Assembly (NCBI RefSeq): GCF_026262505.1
Contig: NC_067206.1
Coordinates: forward strand, 23,885,896-23,949,895
Reading direction: 5' to 3'
Origin: Trichomonas vaginalis G3
Taxonomy: Eukaryota; Parabasalia; Trichomonadida; Trichomonadidae
DNA: 64,000 bases
The notes under the pieces: generated by a model
What the model saw: the letters and a program-made list of their open reading frames with translations, nothing else
Database searches by the model: none
What the model was told of the DNA's origin: nothing
In this document: positions 1-10,283 of the stretch, piece after piece
Layout: each line of letters opens with the position of its first letter
Numbering within the stretch: the first letter of the stretch is position 1
Program-made: the position numbers and the translations under genes

Positions 1-840
1 AAAACGATAATTTGAATGGATTTTGTCTTTTCTCCAAGACAAAGTATTCAATTTTGTCCGGATGTGAAGTGAACGTTATTGGTTTTTTGATAAAAAAAAT
101 AATAAAATAACGGATAAATATTTATGGGTTTGAATTTCTATAATTAAGTGATATTTATAAAGATATTGAATAATATTTAATAATGGCTTATTTAAAAATC
201 AAAAATTTTGATTTCAATATCGAAAACCGCCCAAACTTTACAAAAATCCAAAAAAAATCGAAAATGAAAAATTCAAGACAAAAAACCTAGAGTATGAGAC
301 AGTATTGTTGGACAATGGCCGAAGCATACACTTTTTCTGATATCATTGTCAAAAAAATTTGGTCTTTATACATGATTTTTTTATATTTCTTAGCTAATAT
401 ATCATATCCAGTTATATTTCGTTGCTTGAGTAATTTTTTTTAATTTCGAATATATCTCAATATAATTGCACTATTACTAGTATTTATAATTTATAAATAC
501 TATTAATATCATCAACTATAAAAATATAACATAATTAAATTATGTTCTATAAAAATTATATTCTATAAGCAAATTTAATGCATAATGTTTACCTTAAAAA
601 ACAACCAAAACTTTTTCTTTCCCCTATAGGGAACAAAAGGTCATATTTTTTGGAATACAAAAATTTAATCGGTGGAGTCGAGTTTAAAGTATTTTTTCGT
701 CTTGCTCATACACAAGCATTTTTGAGAAAAATTTATATGAGCAATATTGTTAAGCATAATAAGTTAAATAAATCATTCCATATTTATACCCATGAATCTT
801 TATTCTATCAGTCAGAAATAAGTTCATTTTGAGTGATGGA
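1..840. other. AT-rich stretch without a convincing gene
   Basis: Very AT-rich sequence. One 84-codon open frame starts with ATG at 578 and ends at 832 on the + strand. It has no recognisable domain and its composition follows the local AT bias, so it is not called as a gene. No RNA gene or terminal repeat was recognised. Confidence 0.5.
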
Positions 841-1584
841 CATTTTACGAAAAAGTGACACCTTGAAAAGTGACGCTTTCATGAGGGGGTGTCACCGTTT
901 CTCGATCCGTACATTGGAGTGAAGATGGAGTTTTTTGAAGCACTGAAATATTATCAGTGCCTCAAAAAACTCCATCTTCATTCATAATGTATGAAATTTT
1001 CAGTAAATAAGTTATATCGCGGAGAAAGTTTCCTCACTTTGTAGAGGGAATTGTTCCTTCTAATGTATATATTCTTAATATATACATCAGAGGGAACATT
1101 TCCCTCTTTAACATGCCAAAACTTGCGTCTGATTGCAAACAATCAGACGCAAGTTTTGGCAATTTCTAGTGGGAATGGAGCCTTTTGAGGCACTGATTCA
1201 TATATAGTGCCCCAAAATGCTCTATTCCCACTTTAAAGCAAGGAAACTTTCCCAAAATTTTTTTAGAATTTGAGAAAAGTTTCCGAGACTTGATGTGAGG
1301 ACTACTCGCTCTAGGGCACAAATTCGAGATTTGCACATCAGAGCGAGAATTTCCTCTCAAGGCTCGGAAACTTTCCCCAAATCAAAAATTGGGGAAAGGG
1401 CTGTAAGCTCAGCCCCGGATTCGCAGCAGACACTGGCAATGCGAAACAAAGTTCGCCAGAAAGACCGGGAAGGGGTCCTTTCTCAAGGTCAGGGCCCCCT
1501 TCTAGTCTTTCTGGTGCCGGAAGGAGCGCTTCTGACCGTTCTTGGCGCTCTTTCCGGCATCATCTTTCCATTTCGACCCCAGGA

Positions 1585-2406
1585 TTAAATTATGTAGCTC
1601 TGACCTCTCTTAAGGTCAGAGCTTCGTTTTATAATTGTACTAGGGCTGGATTCCGCTCCTGCAGCCCTTATCCCGGGCTGCAGGAGCGGAATCCAGCCCT
1701 TAGGACTATGAGCGAGGCTCTGGTCTCTGATGAGACCAGAGCCTGTAATTTGAAGTCTTTCAGGGCCGAGATGAGAGGAGATCGTCAATGATGTGGACGA
1801 TCTCCTCTCATCTCGGCCCTGAGGATTGTATTTGCAGGCTCTGGCCTCATATGAGACCAGAGCTTCGTGTCGTAGGATTCCCAGGGCCGGATTCCTCTCC
1901 TGTCGCCCGGGATAAGGGCGGCATTTGGGGAAACCGGCCCTGAGTATTTAAAACAAAGCACTGGTCTTTGCTAAGGCCAGTGCCTGTATTTGTATGTCTT
2001 TCAGGGCCGAGTTCTTGCGAGATCGTCGACATGATCGACGATCATCGCAAAACTCGGCCCTGAGGATGAAAACTGCAGGCTCTGGCCACTGCTTAGGCCA
2101 GAGCTTCGTATGGGCACTCTCTCGGGACTGGATTCCTCTCCGGCCGCCCCGAATCATGGCGGTCTTTGAGGAAACCGGCCCCGAGGATGGTTTGCGAAGC
2201 TCTGGCCTTAGCAATGGCCAGAGCTTGTAATTTTCATTCAGAGTCAAGTTCCTCTCGGATCGAGCCTAATGAGGACGACCGTCGAGAAATTTGGCTCTGA
2301 GGTGATGAATTGTGAGCTCTGGCCTCGATGAAAGCCAGAGTTTTTAAGTGAATGTTTTAATGGGATGAGCCTATGCTCAGTAAGCTCGTCCCATCAAAAC
2401 ATTCAT
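1585..2406. repeat. Alternating small/large hairpin array (copy A)
   Basis: Seven short hairpins of the form GCTCTGGCC..GGCCAGAGC (first 1591-1617, last about 2317-2342) alternate with seven long hairpins of about 55-65 bp whose arms begin and end in GGGCC..GGCCC. The long hairpins alternate between a GATCGTC..GACGATC inner arm and a CTCC..CGCCC inner arm. The series closes with a hairpin at 2350-2406 that also closes copy B. Stems stay paired while sequence differs between units. Confidence 0.8.
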
Positions 2407-2699
2407 TTAAAAATTGAATTAAAAATTATCGTATGTATTCAAAAATTAGAAAATAAAAATGAATAATTTTATTATATAAAGAGAATTGAATAAATTCAAC
2501 AGAAAATTGAATAAAAATTTCCAAAAAAATGGAAAAAATGGGAAAATAATTGAAAAAATAAGAAATTTGATAAGAAAATTAACAAATAGACAAATTTAAG
2601 AAACATAGATAATGGTTATTTATGATTGTAATGGGAAATTGAGGAGATTTGACCAGTTTAATACCGAATGTGATATTTATAATTTAAAGAAATGAAGAT

Positions 2700-3110
2700 A
2701 TTCAAGAAAGGTGTTTACAAATGCAGGGTAAAGGAACAATACCCTGCATTTGTAAACTCCTTTCTTGAATTAAATTCTCGATGTGACATTCTTTGGAAAA
2801 AGTGCTAGATATTCGAGAAAGGAGTTTACAAATGCAGGGTAAAGGAACAATACCCTGCATTTGTAAATTCTTTTCTTGAATTAAATTCTCGATGTGACAT
2901 TCTTTGGAAAAAGTGCAAGCTTTTCCCATTCTGCACATATAGGTGCAGGGTGCCGGTGATAGACCCTGCATATATATGTGCAGAATGGGAAAAGTGTTTG
3001 CAACATTCACATTGAAGAACAAAAGTGCAAGCTTTTCCAATTCTGCACATATAGGTGCAGGGTGCCGGTGATAGACCCTGCATATATATGTGCAGAATGG
3101 GAAAATACTC
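2700..3110. repeat. Second hairpin series of region A
   Basis: Two near-identical hairpins with arms around GTTTACAAATGCAGGGT (2710-2765 and 2820-2875) are followed by two hairpins with arms around TTCTGCACATATAGGTGCAG (2935-2990 and 3040-3105). They are separated by a short repeated spacer containing TGTGACATTC. The order matches the series after palindrome copy B at 26010-26490, which suggests that both belong to one element family. Confidence 0.7.
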
Positions 3111-4115
3111 ATACACATCAAATCATATAATTTCAACTCTCTTAAAATTTCATTATTATAGCTTATACACATATGAATATATTTAAACTCATATAGAAAA
3201 TGATCATAATGTGAATAAGAACATGAAATTACTATTTTCGAGTGAGAATAAGTTATGCATCAGAGAAAAAATTTGAGATATACATAATTTACTTATATCA
3301 CACAAATATGCCATACTAGTTCTATTTAATTCCACTGTGTTTACATGAGTGAAACTAATATTGACTACGATCGTCGAAATCTAACATAAGGTTTTTGGAA
3401 ACATACCATGAAAGCAATATGGTATATGAATCTTTGTATTCTGCATCATATACCACTGTGATCATGGCTGTAACTCATTCCTATAGCGAGAAAAAGTGTT
3501 TTGTCAGTTTTGGCAGAAAAAAAATGGAAAATTTTTGGACGATAAAAAAATTTGGAATATCCCCCGCAATTTTAGGTCGCGGCAAGTGCACCTGTGATAC
3601 CAGAATGCACTTGCCGCGAACTACGCGCAATCGCCTAATCTTCCTGGAAGGAGCGCCAAGAACGGTCAGAAGCGCTCCTTCCGGCACCAGAAAGACTAGA
3701 AGGGGGCCCTGACCTTGAAAAGGACCCCTTCCCGGTCTTTCTGGCGAACTTTGTTTCGCATTGCCAGTGTCTGCTGCGAATCCGGGGCTGAGCAGCAGAC
3801 ACTCGCAATTGTAGGTCGCGGCAAGTGCACCTGCGGTGCCAGAATGCACTTGCCACGACATTTTCTAAATTCAAAGTTGATGCCGGAAGGAGCGGCAATA
3901 CTGGCAAAAGCCACTCCTTCCGGCACATGAAAGGCCAGAAGGGGCACTAGCCAGTATTTCTCAGACGAGCAAGAAAAAAAAATTTTTTGACACTTTACAT
4001 GTGACACGGCCCTTCTCAATTTTTGCCATTATGACGCCAGGGGTGCTCAAAATTGAGTAGTTTACACTCAAAATTGAATAGTTTACATGCTACGCCATTG
4101 TGACGCCAATTTTTC

Positions 4116-5325
4116 ACTAGCCCCTGGCAAAAACACTTTCGGCAATTTGTGGACAATTCCGAACCCCCTCATTTTTGAAATTTAATATGAAAAATAGAAT
4201 CTTTATTAAATGTAGATTTTAAAAAACTTGGTTATAAATTACGAAATTTTCTCGCATGGGTTAAAAAGTGATAATTTGGTCGGAAGCCACCCTTAAAATT
4301 TCTGAACGAAAACTATCAAAATTAAGTCATAAAAAAATATAAATATAGGATGCTAATTTACTGTAAATTCATAATGTAAAAAGTGTGGGTGTTGTCCTCT
4401 ATATATACACTGTAAAAATTCTATCGGCGTGGAGCGCCGATAGAATTGACTGAAAATTATACTGTTATCTTTCACATTAACCATCGTAATATAGATTCTA
4501 ATATCAGAATTCAGATTGTATGATCTTTACTAAGCTTAATTCATGCTATATTCACTAATTGATCAAAAAATATTTGTTATTCCTTAACAATTGCAAAATA
4601 TGAAAGGCTTAATAGCTGTATCAATAGTGCTCATTACTGAGCTATATTGAAGCAGTAAATCATAAAAACATAAAATTTCAAAAAATATTTTTATTAAATG
4701 AGTAGGCTATAAGAGATATGAATCTTTTGATTGCATGAAAAGCAAATCAGCATACTATATAAGTTAGAATATAAATATTCATTTTTCATATTTTGAAAAT
4801 TTTGAAACTATCAAAAAAATAGTCAGTGATGGTAATCTATTATGAATATAAAACATAATTATCATAATTCAAGTATACTATATCGCTTAATTGATCTTGT
4901 TTGAGATCGTAATTTTACCAATTTTGAATAAATAGGAAATTCAAACTGTTATCAATAATCAGGTTATGCTAGTAGTACTTCTTCATTCGTCATATTTAAT
5001 ATTTTATCTTTTGTCGTTGAAATCGCAAATATTATTTTGGGGTGAAGCAAACAAGGCGATCATTTGGTAGACTTTTACTGTCACCTATAGGACTAGATTT
5101 TCGTAGTAAAGTCTGAGACAATGCTATCAAAGTTTGGGCGTGGCGGCACTTCCCCAATTGAATGGAAAATTTGATTGAAATTTTCAACGCAATTGACCTT
5201 GATATATACCGAAACATATCGCTGATTTTAGATATGCACTTATATTCAACACTTTTTTTAAGTGTCTGGATAAAATTTTCCTCCGATCACTTAATAAATT
5301 TTTGCTATCTTCATTTTTCAAAAAA
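4116..5325. other. AT-rich intergenic region with one isolated hairpin
   Basis: No gene is apparent. A perfect inverted repeat at 4417-4447 (13-bp arms, 5-bp loop TGGAG) stands alone in AT-rich DNA. The last 20 bases before 5326 contain TCATTTTT, which fits the trichomonad initiator (TCA, pyrimidine, T/A) and supports the downstream start. Confidence 0.5.
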
Positions 5326-8313
5326 ATGAGTGATATTATTGGCATAGACTTTGGTAATAAGAATTGTATCATAAGCGCTGAAGTTAATGGGTCAGTAGAT
5401 GTCATTGCTAATCAGAATGCAAGCAGAACAACACCAGCAATTGTTACATACACAAATAAAAGGAGATTTGTTGGTGATCTTGCAAAGATGCAACAGATGG
5501 AGTTCTACAAAACCACCATTACAAAGATTAAGTCTCTTATTGGAATGAAATTCGATTCTGTTGAGAAAAAACAGATTGAGCCATTATCTACTGTTAAACT
5601 TGTTGAACTTGAAGATAAGTATACAGGCGTATCAATTCAATACAATGATACTGAAATTGTCATGAGACCAGAGCAAATTGTTGCTTATCTTCTCAAGGAG
5701 CTTGTGAAGATTGCTAAGGCTCAAGCACCAAATGCAGATAAAGCAGTTATAGCAATCCCACCTTGGTGGACTCATGAGCAGCGTCAAATTTTACTCAATT
5801 CTGCCAAAATTTCTGACATCAACATTCTCGGCTTGATTAACTCAACAACAGCTGCGGCAGCCTCATACGTAAAGCTTAACGATGATAAGCTTCCTCCAAA
5901 AGAAGCAAAACCAGTTCCAATCGTAATTGTTGATATTGGTGACTTCGCAATGAACGTTACAGTTGCTCTTATCAAGAAAGGATACTTACATATCGTTGCT
6001 ACCGATTCCGACGATACTCTTGGCGGAATTCACTTCACAAACGAGTTACTTCCATTTTTATTGAATCGCACACAGCAAAAGTACAATCTTGATCCACGCC
6101 AGAACCCACGTGCATGGATCAGATTCCAGGAAGCTGCAGATCGCTTGAAGATGACTCTTTCGATCAATCAATCCGTTGATTTCGAAATTTCAAGTTTGAT
6201 GAACGACATCGATGCCAATTTCGTTGTCAAGAGGGATGATTTCAACCAGCTCATCCAAGGTCTCGCCAACAGATTGCACGAACCATTGTTACATGCACTT
6301 GAATTAGCAAACATCAAGAAGGAAGACCTTTATGCAGTCGAATTAGTTGGTGGTGGCTCCAGAATACCATTGATCAGAGAAGTTATCTTCCAAACAATCG
6401 GAAAAGAGTTCCCACAAATATTAAACAACGATGAGTGCTTCTCAATGGGCTGCTCTTACATTGCACAGGAAAAGATCGATCTCCAGGATATTACTAACAC
6501 AGAAGTTTCTTACAAAGATGGAGAAAACGCTGATGTTGTATTATTCAAGAGATTTTCACCAATTCCAGCATCAGCAAAGTTCACAGTTGATGTTGAAGGC
6601 AAGAAGAAGATCGACATCAAGTCAGACAAAGGTCCAATCGGTGAAATTAACCTCGAAGTTAATGATCCAGCAAAAGTCAAAGTTGAACTCGAAGTTTCAC
6701 TCTCAATCTCATCAATGTTCAATGTAAACACAGTTTCTGTCATCCAGGAAGATGAATCAAAACCGGTTCCTCCTGTCACTTTTGTTTACAAAGCGATCGG
6801 AGAATTTAGTGACGAAAAGCTTAAGGAATACAAAGATTTGGAAAGCAAGATGTCGGAAGACGATGAAAAAGAGAATGCCATCGATAACGCGAAGAATGAA
6901 TTAGAAAGTTTAATCTTCGAAGCCAAAAATGCTCTTAGCAGAGACTTCCCAGACAATTTCGATCCAGCATCAATCAACAAATACAAGAAGGATGTCGAAG
7001 AAATCGAAACATGGTTCTCTGACAATGAATTCGACAGATTCCCAATCGAAGAGTACCAAAAGCGCTCTGAAGCGATCAATTCCTTCTTCAAACCAGCTCA
7101 GGAAAGATACCATCTCTTCAAACAGCTAACTGACGAGATCACATCCCTTAAAGATAAAGCAAATGATTTATTAGTCCAAGTCAAGACAGATGCTGAAAGA
7201 ATTGATGGTGGCGAGAAGGAAGAGTTACTCAAGCAGATCGCAGAATTCATTGAATCAGCCGACAAAGCCCTCAGCGAACCAAAACACGACGAACCGAAAT
7301 ACAAATCATCAGATTTCTCTGACAAACTTAAGACTCTTGAGACAAGAGTTGCTGCCAGAGCCAACTTACCTCTCAAACCAGCTCCTGCTCCACAGAAAAA
7401 GCCAACAGTTTTAACAGTAGATGAAGCAGAAGAAGAAAAACCAGAACCACCGAAAGCAGAAGAAGTTCCAACATCTCCAAAGGTAGAAGAGCCAAAACAA
7501 GCTGAAGAAAACGAAGAGGAAGAAGTTGATGAAGTTTATGATTTCTGGGGAAGACCAGTTGGTCATCGTATGACATCCTCCAATATTAGAAGGCCATCAT
7601 ACGTCGAAGAACCTCACGAAGAAGAGGAAGAAGATAAGAATGATTACGATGATTACATTTACGACTCATATGGCAACGTTGTTGGTCGTCGTGAGAAGCA
7701 GATGAATCCTCGCTGCAAAGAAGTTGTTTGCGAAGACAACGATGGCGAGGAATACTACGAAAACCCATTGGCAACGTTATTAGGCTGCCCACAGAAGAAG
7801 AAGAAACAAAACAAGAAGAAAGAAGCCAAGAAAGAGGAAGTCGACGAATACCAGAGATTGTTAGGTCAATACAGAGAATTTGGAAAGAAATTCGATAAAG
7901 AAATGGAAGATTTGAGGAGAAAGGCAATAGATATCAAATGTCGCGAGATAGAATTGGCAAAAGAAAAGGAAGCAATTCTTGGAAAAGTCAGAAAATTACG
8001 AAATACAAAAGAACAAATGGAAAACGAACTTTACAGAGCTCAGGAAAAAAAGAGAAGAGCCGAAATGATGAAGAACGCTTACCAAAACTACATGAATACC
8101 AATGGAGGTGAAGCATTTGACTTCCTTGGCCCAACTTTCCAGTCATTGTTCCAGCAGGCATTTCGTGATGCTGCAATGAGACAACAGCAGCAACAGAGGC
8201 AGCAACAACAGCCAAGACAACAAACACAACAAAATCAGAACCAGCCAAGAAGTATTCCAGGATTCAGAGGCCCATTCTATAGCCCACAGTTCGGATATCC
8301 AATCTTCTTCTAA
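5326..8313 (+). CDS. Hsp110/Hsp70-superfamily chaperone
   Basis: A 995-residue protein of the Hsp70 superfamily. The N-terminal ATPase domain (about residues 1-375) shows the phosphate-1 loop IGIDFGNK at residues 5-12, a phosphate-2 segment VDIGD near 200 and the adenosine loop VGGGSR near 340. A beta-rich substrate-like domain follows. The length, an acidic/proline segment at about 685-770, a charged coiled coil at about 820-925 and a glutamine-rich end at about 948-975 make it longer than a canonical Hsp70 and closer to Hsp110-type co-chaperones, which act as nucleotide exchange factors in family members. No signal peptide is seen, so it is probably cytosolic. The start is ATG 5326, because the frame upstream opens only with TTG and an initiator-like TCATTTTT lies directly before it. 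Two short similar motifs (YDFWGRPVG and YDSYGNVVG) near residues 740 and 780 are unusual. The C-terminal function is unknown. Confidence 0.88.
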   Translation: MSDIIGIDFGNKNCIISAEVNGSVDVIANQNASRTTPAIVTYTNKRRFVGDLAKMQQMEFYKTTITKIKSLIGMKFDSVEKKQIEPLSTVKLVELEDKYTGVSIQYNDTEIVMRPEQIVAYLLKELVKIAKAQAPNADKAVIAIPPWWTHEQRQILLNSAKISDINILGLINSTTAAAASYVKLNDDKLPPKEAKPVPIVIVDIGDFAMNVTVALIKKGYLHIVATDSDDTLGGIHFTNELLPFLLNRTQQKYNLDPRQNPRAWIRFQEAADRLKMTLSINQSVDFEISSLMNDIDANFVVKRDDFNQLIQGLANRLHEPLLHALELANIKKEDLYAVELVGGGSRIPLIREVIFQTIGKEFPQILNNDECFSMGCSYIAQEKIDLQDITNTEVSYKDGENADVVLFKRFSPIPASAKFTVDVEGKKKIDIKSDKGPIGEINLEVNDPAKVKVELEVSLSISSMFNVNTVSVIQEDESKPVPPVTFVYKAIGEFSDEKLKEYKDLESKMSEDDEKENAIDNAKNELESLIFEAKNALSRDFPDNFDPASINKYKKDVEEIETWFSDNEFDRFPIEEYQKRSEAINSFFKPAQERYHLFKQLTDEITSLKDKANDLLVQVKTDAERIDGGEKEELLKQIAEFIESADKALSEPKHDEPKYKSSDFSDKLKTLETRVAARANLPLKPAPAPQKKPTVLTVDEAEEEKPEPPKAEEVPTSPKVEEPKQAEENEEEEVDEVYDFWGRPVGHRMTSSNIRRPSYVEEPHEEEEEDKNDYDDYIYDSYGNVVGRREKQMNPRCKEVVCEDNDGEEYYENPLATLLGCPQKKKKQNKKKEAKKEEVDEYQRLLGQYREFGKKFDKEMEDLRRKAIDIKCREIELAKEKEAILGKVRKLRNTKEQMENELYRAQEKKRRAEMMKNAYQNYMNTNGGEAFDFLGPTFQSLFQQAFRDAAMRQQQQQRQQQQPRQQTQQNQNQPRSIPGFRGPFYSPQFGYPIFF

Positions 8314-8741
8314 ATTTTTTTTCTTCGTATTCTTACTTAAAAGATTTCATCGGCAAAAATTGTTAAAAATCAATCGAATGGAATCATATCATGAACATTC
8401 AAGTAAAAATACTCTAAATTTATTAATTTAATTGGATTTTTTTACAAAATTTTGATTGAAAATAGAGCTAAAATGATTTTTTTGGAGATTTCTAGCATTG
8501 ATTTATCAAAATTCTATTTGTTAGTGATGTTTCCGTGTTCAATGCATAGATCTGATATATAATAAAAAAATATCTCATTTTATTTGTTCAAAGATGCCCA
8601 TGGTTAATAAAGATTTTGTATTTTTATGGCATGAAATTCCTGATAAAGAATTTAAATAAAATTGTATTTCAAATAAATGACTAAAAATTCATTACACATG
8701 TATCAAAGATTGATGAGTAATATTGTTGTTTATTCAAATTG
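8314..8741. other. AT-rich intergenic region
   Basis: The 3' flank of the chaperone gene. Nothing beyond AT-rich sequence was recognised. Confidence 0.5.
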
Positions 8742-9693
8742 TTATATACGAAAACGATAAAAACGGTTTGACAGAAAAGTGACAACTTTACGTGTCAAAA
8801 ATATAAAAAGTGATATTTTATTCATCATTATCTTCTTCATAATTTATTTCATATTCTTCGTCTTACCAACAAAAGATGGGAATGTGAACAATTGCGGGCA
8901 ATTTTTAGCCATTTTGGCTTGGAACTAGAGCCTGCGAGGTACATGGATAGTATCAGTACCTCACAGGCTCTAGTTCTCTATATGGCGCCGAGAAATTTTG
9001 GTGAAATGTGGTCGCATTTCACCAAAATTTTTTCGGCGCCATAGGATGAATTGGAGGGTGAGAGATATTATTTCATACAATACTACTCTCACCCTCCAAT
9101 TCCCAGCCAAAATGGCTAAAAATTGCCCGCAATGTGAACAATTGCGGGCAATTTTTAGCCATTTTGGCTTGGAACTAGAGCCTGCGAGGTACATGGATAG
9201 TATCAGTACCTCACAGGCTCTAGTTCTCTATATGGCGCCGAGAAATTTTGGTGAAATGTGGTCGCATTTCACCAAAATTTTTTCGGCGCCATAGGATGAA
9301 TTGGAGGGTGAGAGATATTATTTCATACAATACTACTCTCACCCTCCAATTCCCAGCCAAAATGGCTAAAAATTGCCCGCAATGTGAACAATTGCGGGCA
9401 ATTTTTAGCCATTTTGGCTTGGAACTAGAGCCTGCGAGGTACATGGATAGTATCAGTACCTCACAGGCTCTAGTTCTCTATATGGCGCCGAGAAATTTTG
9501 GTGAAATGTGGTCGCATTTCACCAAAATTTTTTCGGCGCCATAGGATGAATTGGAGGGTGAGAGATATTATTTCATACAATACTACTCTCACCCTCAATT
9601 TTAATTACTTAAACTCATTCTATTTTTTTGACATGTAAATGTCACTTTTACTGAGATCTGACACAATGTCAGATCTCTTTTTTTCGTATATAA
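8742..9693. mobile_element. Small TIR element filled with palindromic tandem repeats
   Basis: The outer ends are 13-bp inverted repeats (TTATATACGAAAA at 8742-8754 and its complement at 9681-9693). An inner pair follows: GACAGAAAAGTGACAACTTT near 8770 against the complement of a similar segment at about 9628-9655. Between them lie 2.9 tandem copies of a 250-bp unit. No convincing target-site duplication was found, so the boundaries are provisional. It has no coding capacity; the 98- and 74-codon frames inside repeat with the unit and are artefacts. It is most simply a non-autonomous DNA transposon, possibly Mutator-like. Confidence 0.6.
8877..9597. repeat. 250-bp tandem repeat, about 2.9 copies, each of four palindromes
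   Basis: The units start near 8877, 9127 and 9377 and are almost identical. Each unit holds four adjacent inverted repeats: an ATTGCGGGCAATTTTTAGCC stem, a GGAACTAGAGCCTG stem around GTACATGGATAGTATCAGTAC, a GGCGCCGA..TCGGCGCC stem around a TTTGGTGAAATG inner arm, and a TTGGAGGGTGAGAG stem. The near identity of the copies implies recent amplification or homogenisation. Confidence 0.9.
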
Positions 9694-10004
9694 GAATATT
9701 ACTCCATGCACACTATGTGTAAATCTAATCGCATGAGAATCCTGGTATATGCACTTTTGTCGGTACATATATATCATTTCAGGAGACATTGCTTACGCAT
9801 ATCTCCCAGAATTTCATAATGTTCCGCTTCCATGCTAATCTCTAAGTTCATGTTTACGAAAAGAGCTTACAGGTGTAATTCTATTCTAATTCTATTCATA
9901 CTTCAAACTTGCTACGCTCACAATCTTATTAGCCAAATTTCTCATAATATTAAATTATTTGCCAAGTAAACAATTTACAAGAACGATAAATTTCAATTAG
10001 AAAT
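9694..10004. other. Intergenic region
   Basis: AT-rich sequence with no gene recognised. It forms the upstream region of the small membrane protein gene. Confidence 0.4.
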
Positions 10005-10283
10005 ATGAAAACAGAGACTGATTCTGATTTCATTACAAAATTTGCAATACTATCTTTTAGTTTATTAGCTATTGGATTTATATCACAAAGAATTTTCACA
10101 AACTCTATAAACAAAGTCTTATTTTCAGACGAAATTCCATTGCTTTCAGATATTGCGCTTTTCGGATTGTTTATCATGGCAGTAATAATAGGGCTAATTA
10201 TATTCATTATGATACTTAGAACAACTGCCTTTTATTTGAGGGTAAAGATTGAAGCTCCTAAACCAAAAACTAAAAAAGAATAA
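10005..10283 (+). CDS. Small two-pass membrane protein, function unknown
   Basis: A 92-residue frame with two hydrophobic segments, at about residues 10-28 (FAILSFSLLAIGF) and 46-72 (IALFGLFIMAVIIGLIIFIM), and a lysine-rich, charged C-terminus (KPKTKKE). The topology suggests a small integral membrane protein with a basic cytosolic tail. No family is recognised. The start is ATG 10005. The clean hydrophobic pattern and charged ends argue for a real gene, although its short length leaves doubt. Confidence 0.5.
   Translation: MKTETDSDFITKFAILSFSLLAIGFISQRIFTNSINKVLFSDEIPLLSDIALFGLFIMAVIIGLIIFIMILRTTAFYLRVKIEAPKPKTKKE

Larger units (their letters stand above)
845..4115. repeat. Palindrome-array repeat region A
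   Basis: A block of GC-rich palindromes in AT-rich surroundings. Clear hairpins include 921-979, 1044-1108, 1114-1161, 1169-1233 and the alternating series 1585-2406. Further palindromes at 2700-3110 and 3565-3965 follow. A segment of about 160 bp at 1405-1566 recurs in inverted orientation at about 3643-3801. Near the left edge is a GTGACA-type motif and near the right edge TTTTGACACTTTACATGTGAC (3986 onward), but no target-site duplication was found, so the exact ends are approximate. Open frames in this block read through palindromes and are treated as chance. It is probably a non-autonomous DNA transposon or several nested ones; family unknown. Confidence 0.7.

Noticed and set aside
578-832. 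84-codon frame starting at an ATG
   Set aside because: AT-rich, no recognisable motif, no initiator-like site and no paralogue in the window.
1295-2247. Several open frames of 60-100 codons on both strands in palindrome region A
   Set aside because: They read through GC-rich palindromes, mirror each other on opposite strands and have no domain pattern; open frames are expected in such sequence.
2702-3172. 156-codon repetitive frame on the minus strand
   Set aside because: Its peptide repeats follow the hairpin units, and a second frame in the same DNA repeats equally well, so this is a repeat artefact.
3395-4019. Open frames of 70-126 codons near the right side of region A
   Set aside because: They share sequence with the inverted 160-bp unit and its hairpins and overlap each other on both strands.
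8970-9544. Repeated 98- and 74-codon frames
   Set aside because: They are identical per 250-bp unit because the DNA is tandemly repeated; no codon bias or domain supports them.
8877-9597. CRISPR-like regular repeats
   Set aside because: The 250-bp units are contiguous, have no unique spacers and lie in a eukaryotic element with TIRs.
8733-9702. 9-bp target duplication for the 8742-9693 element
   Set aside because: The nine bases before 8742 and after 9693 do not match, so no duplication is claimed.
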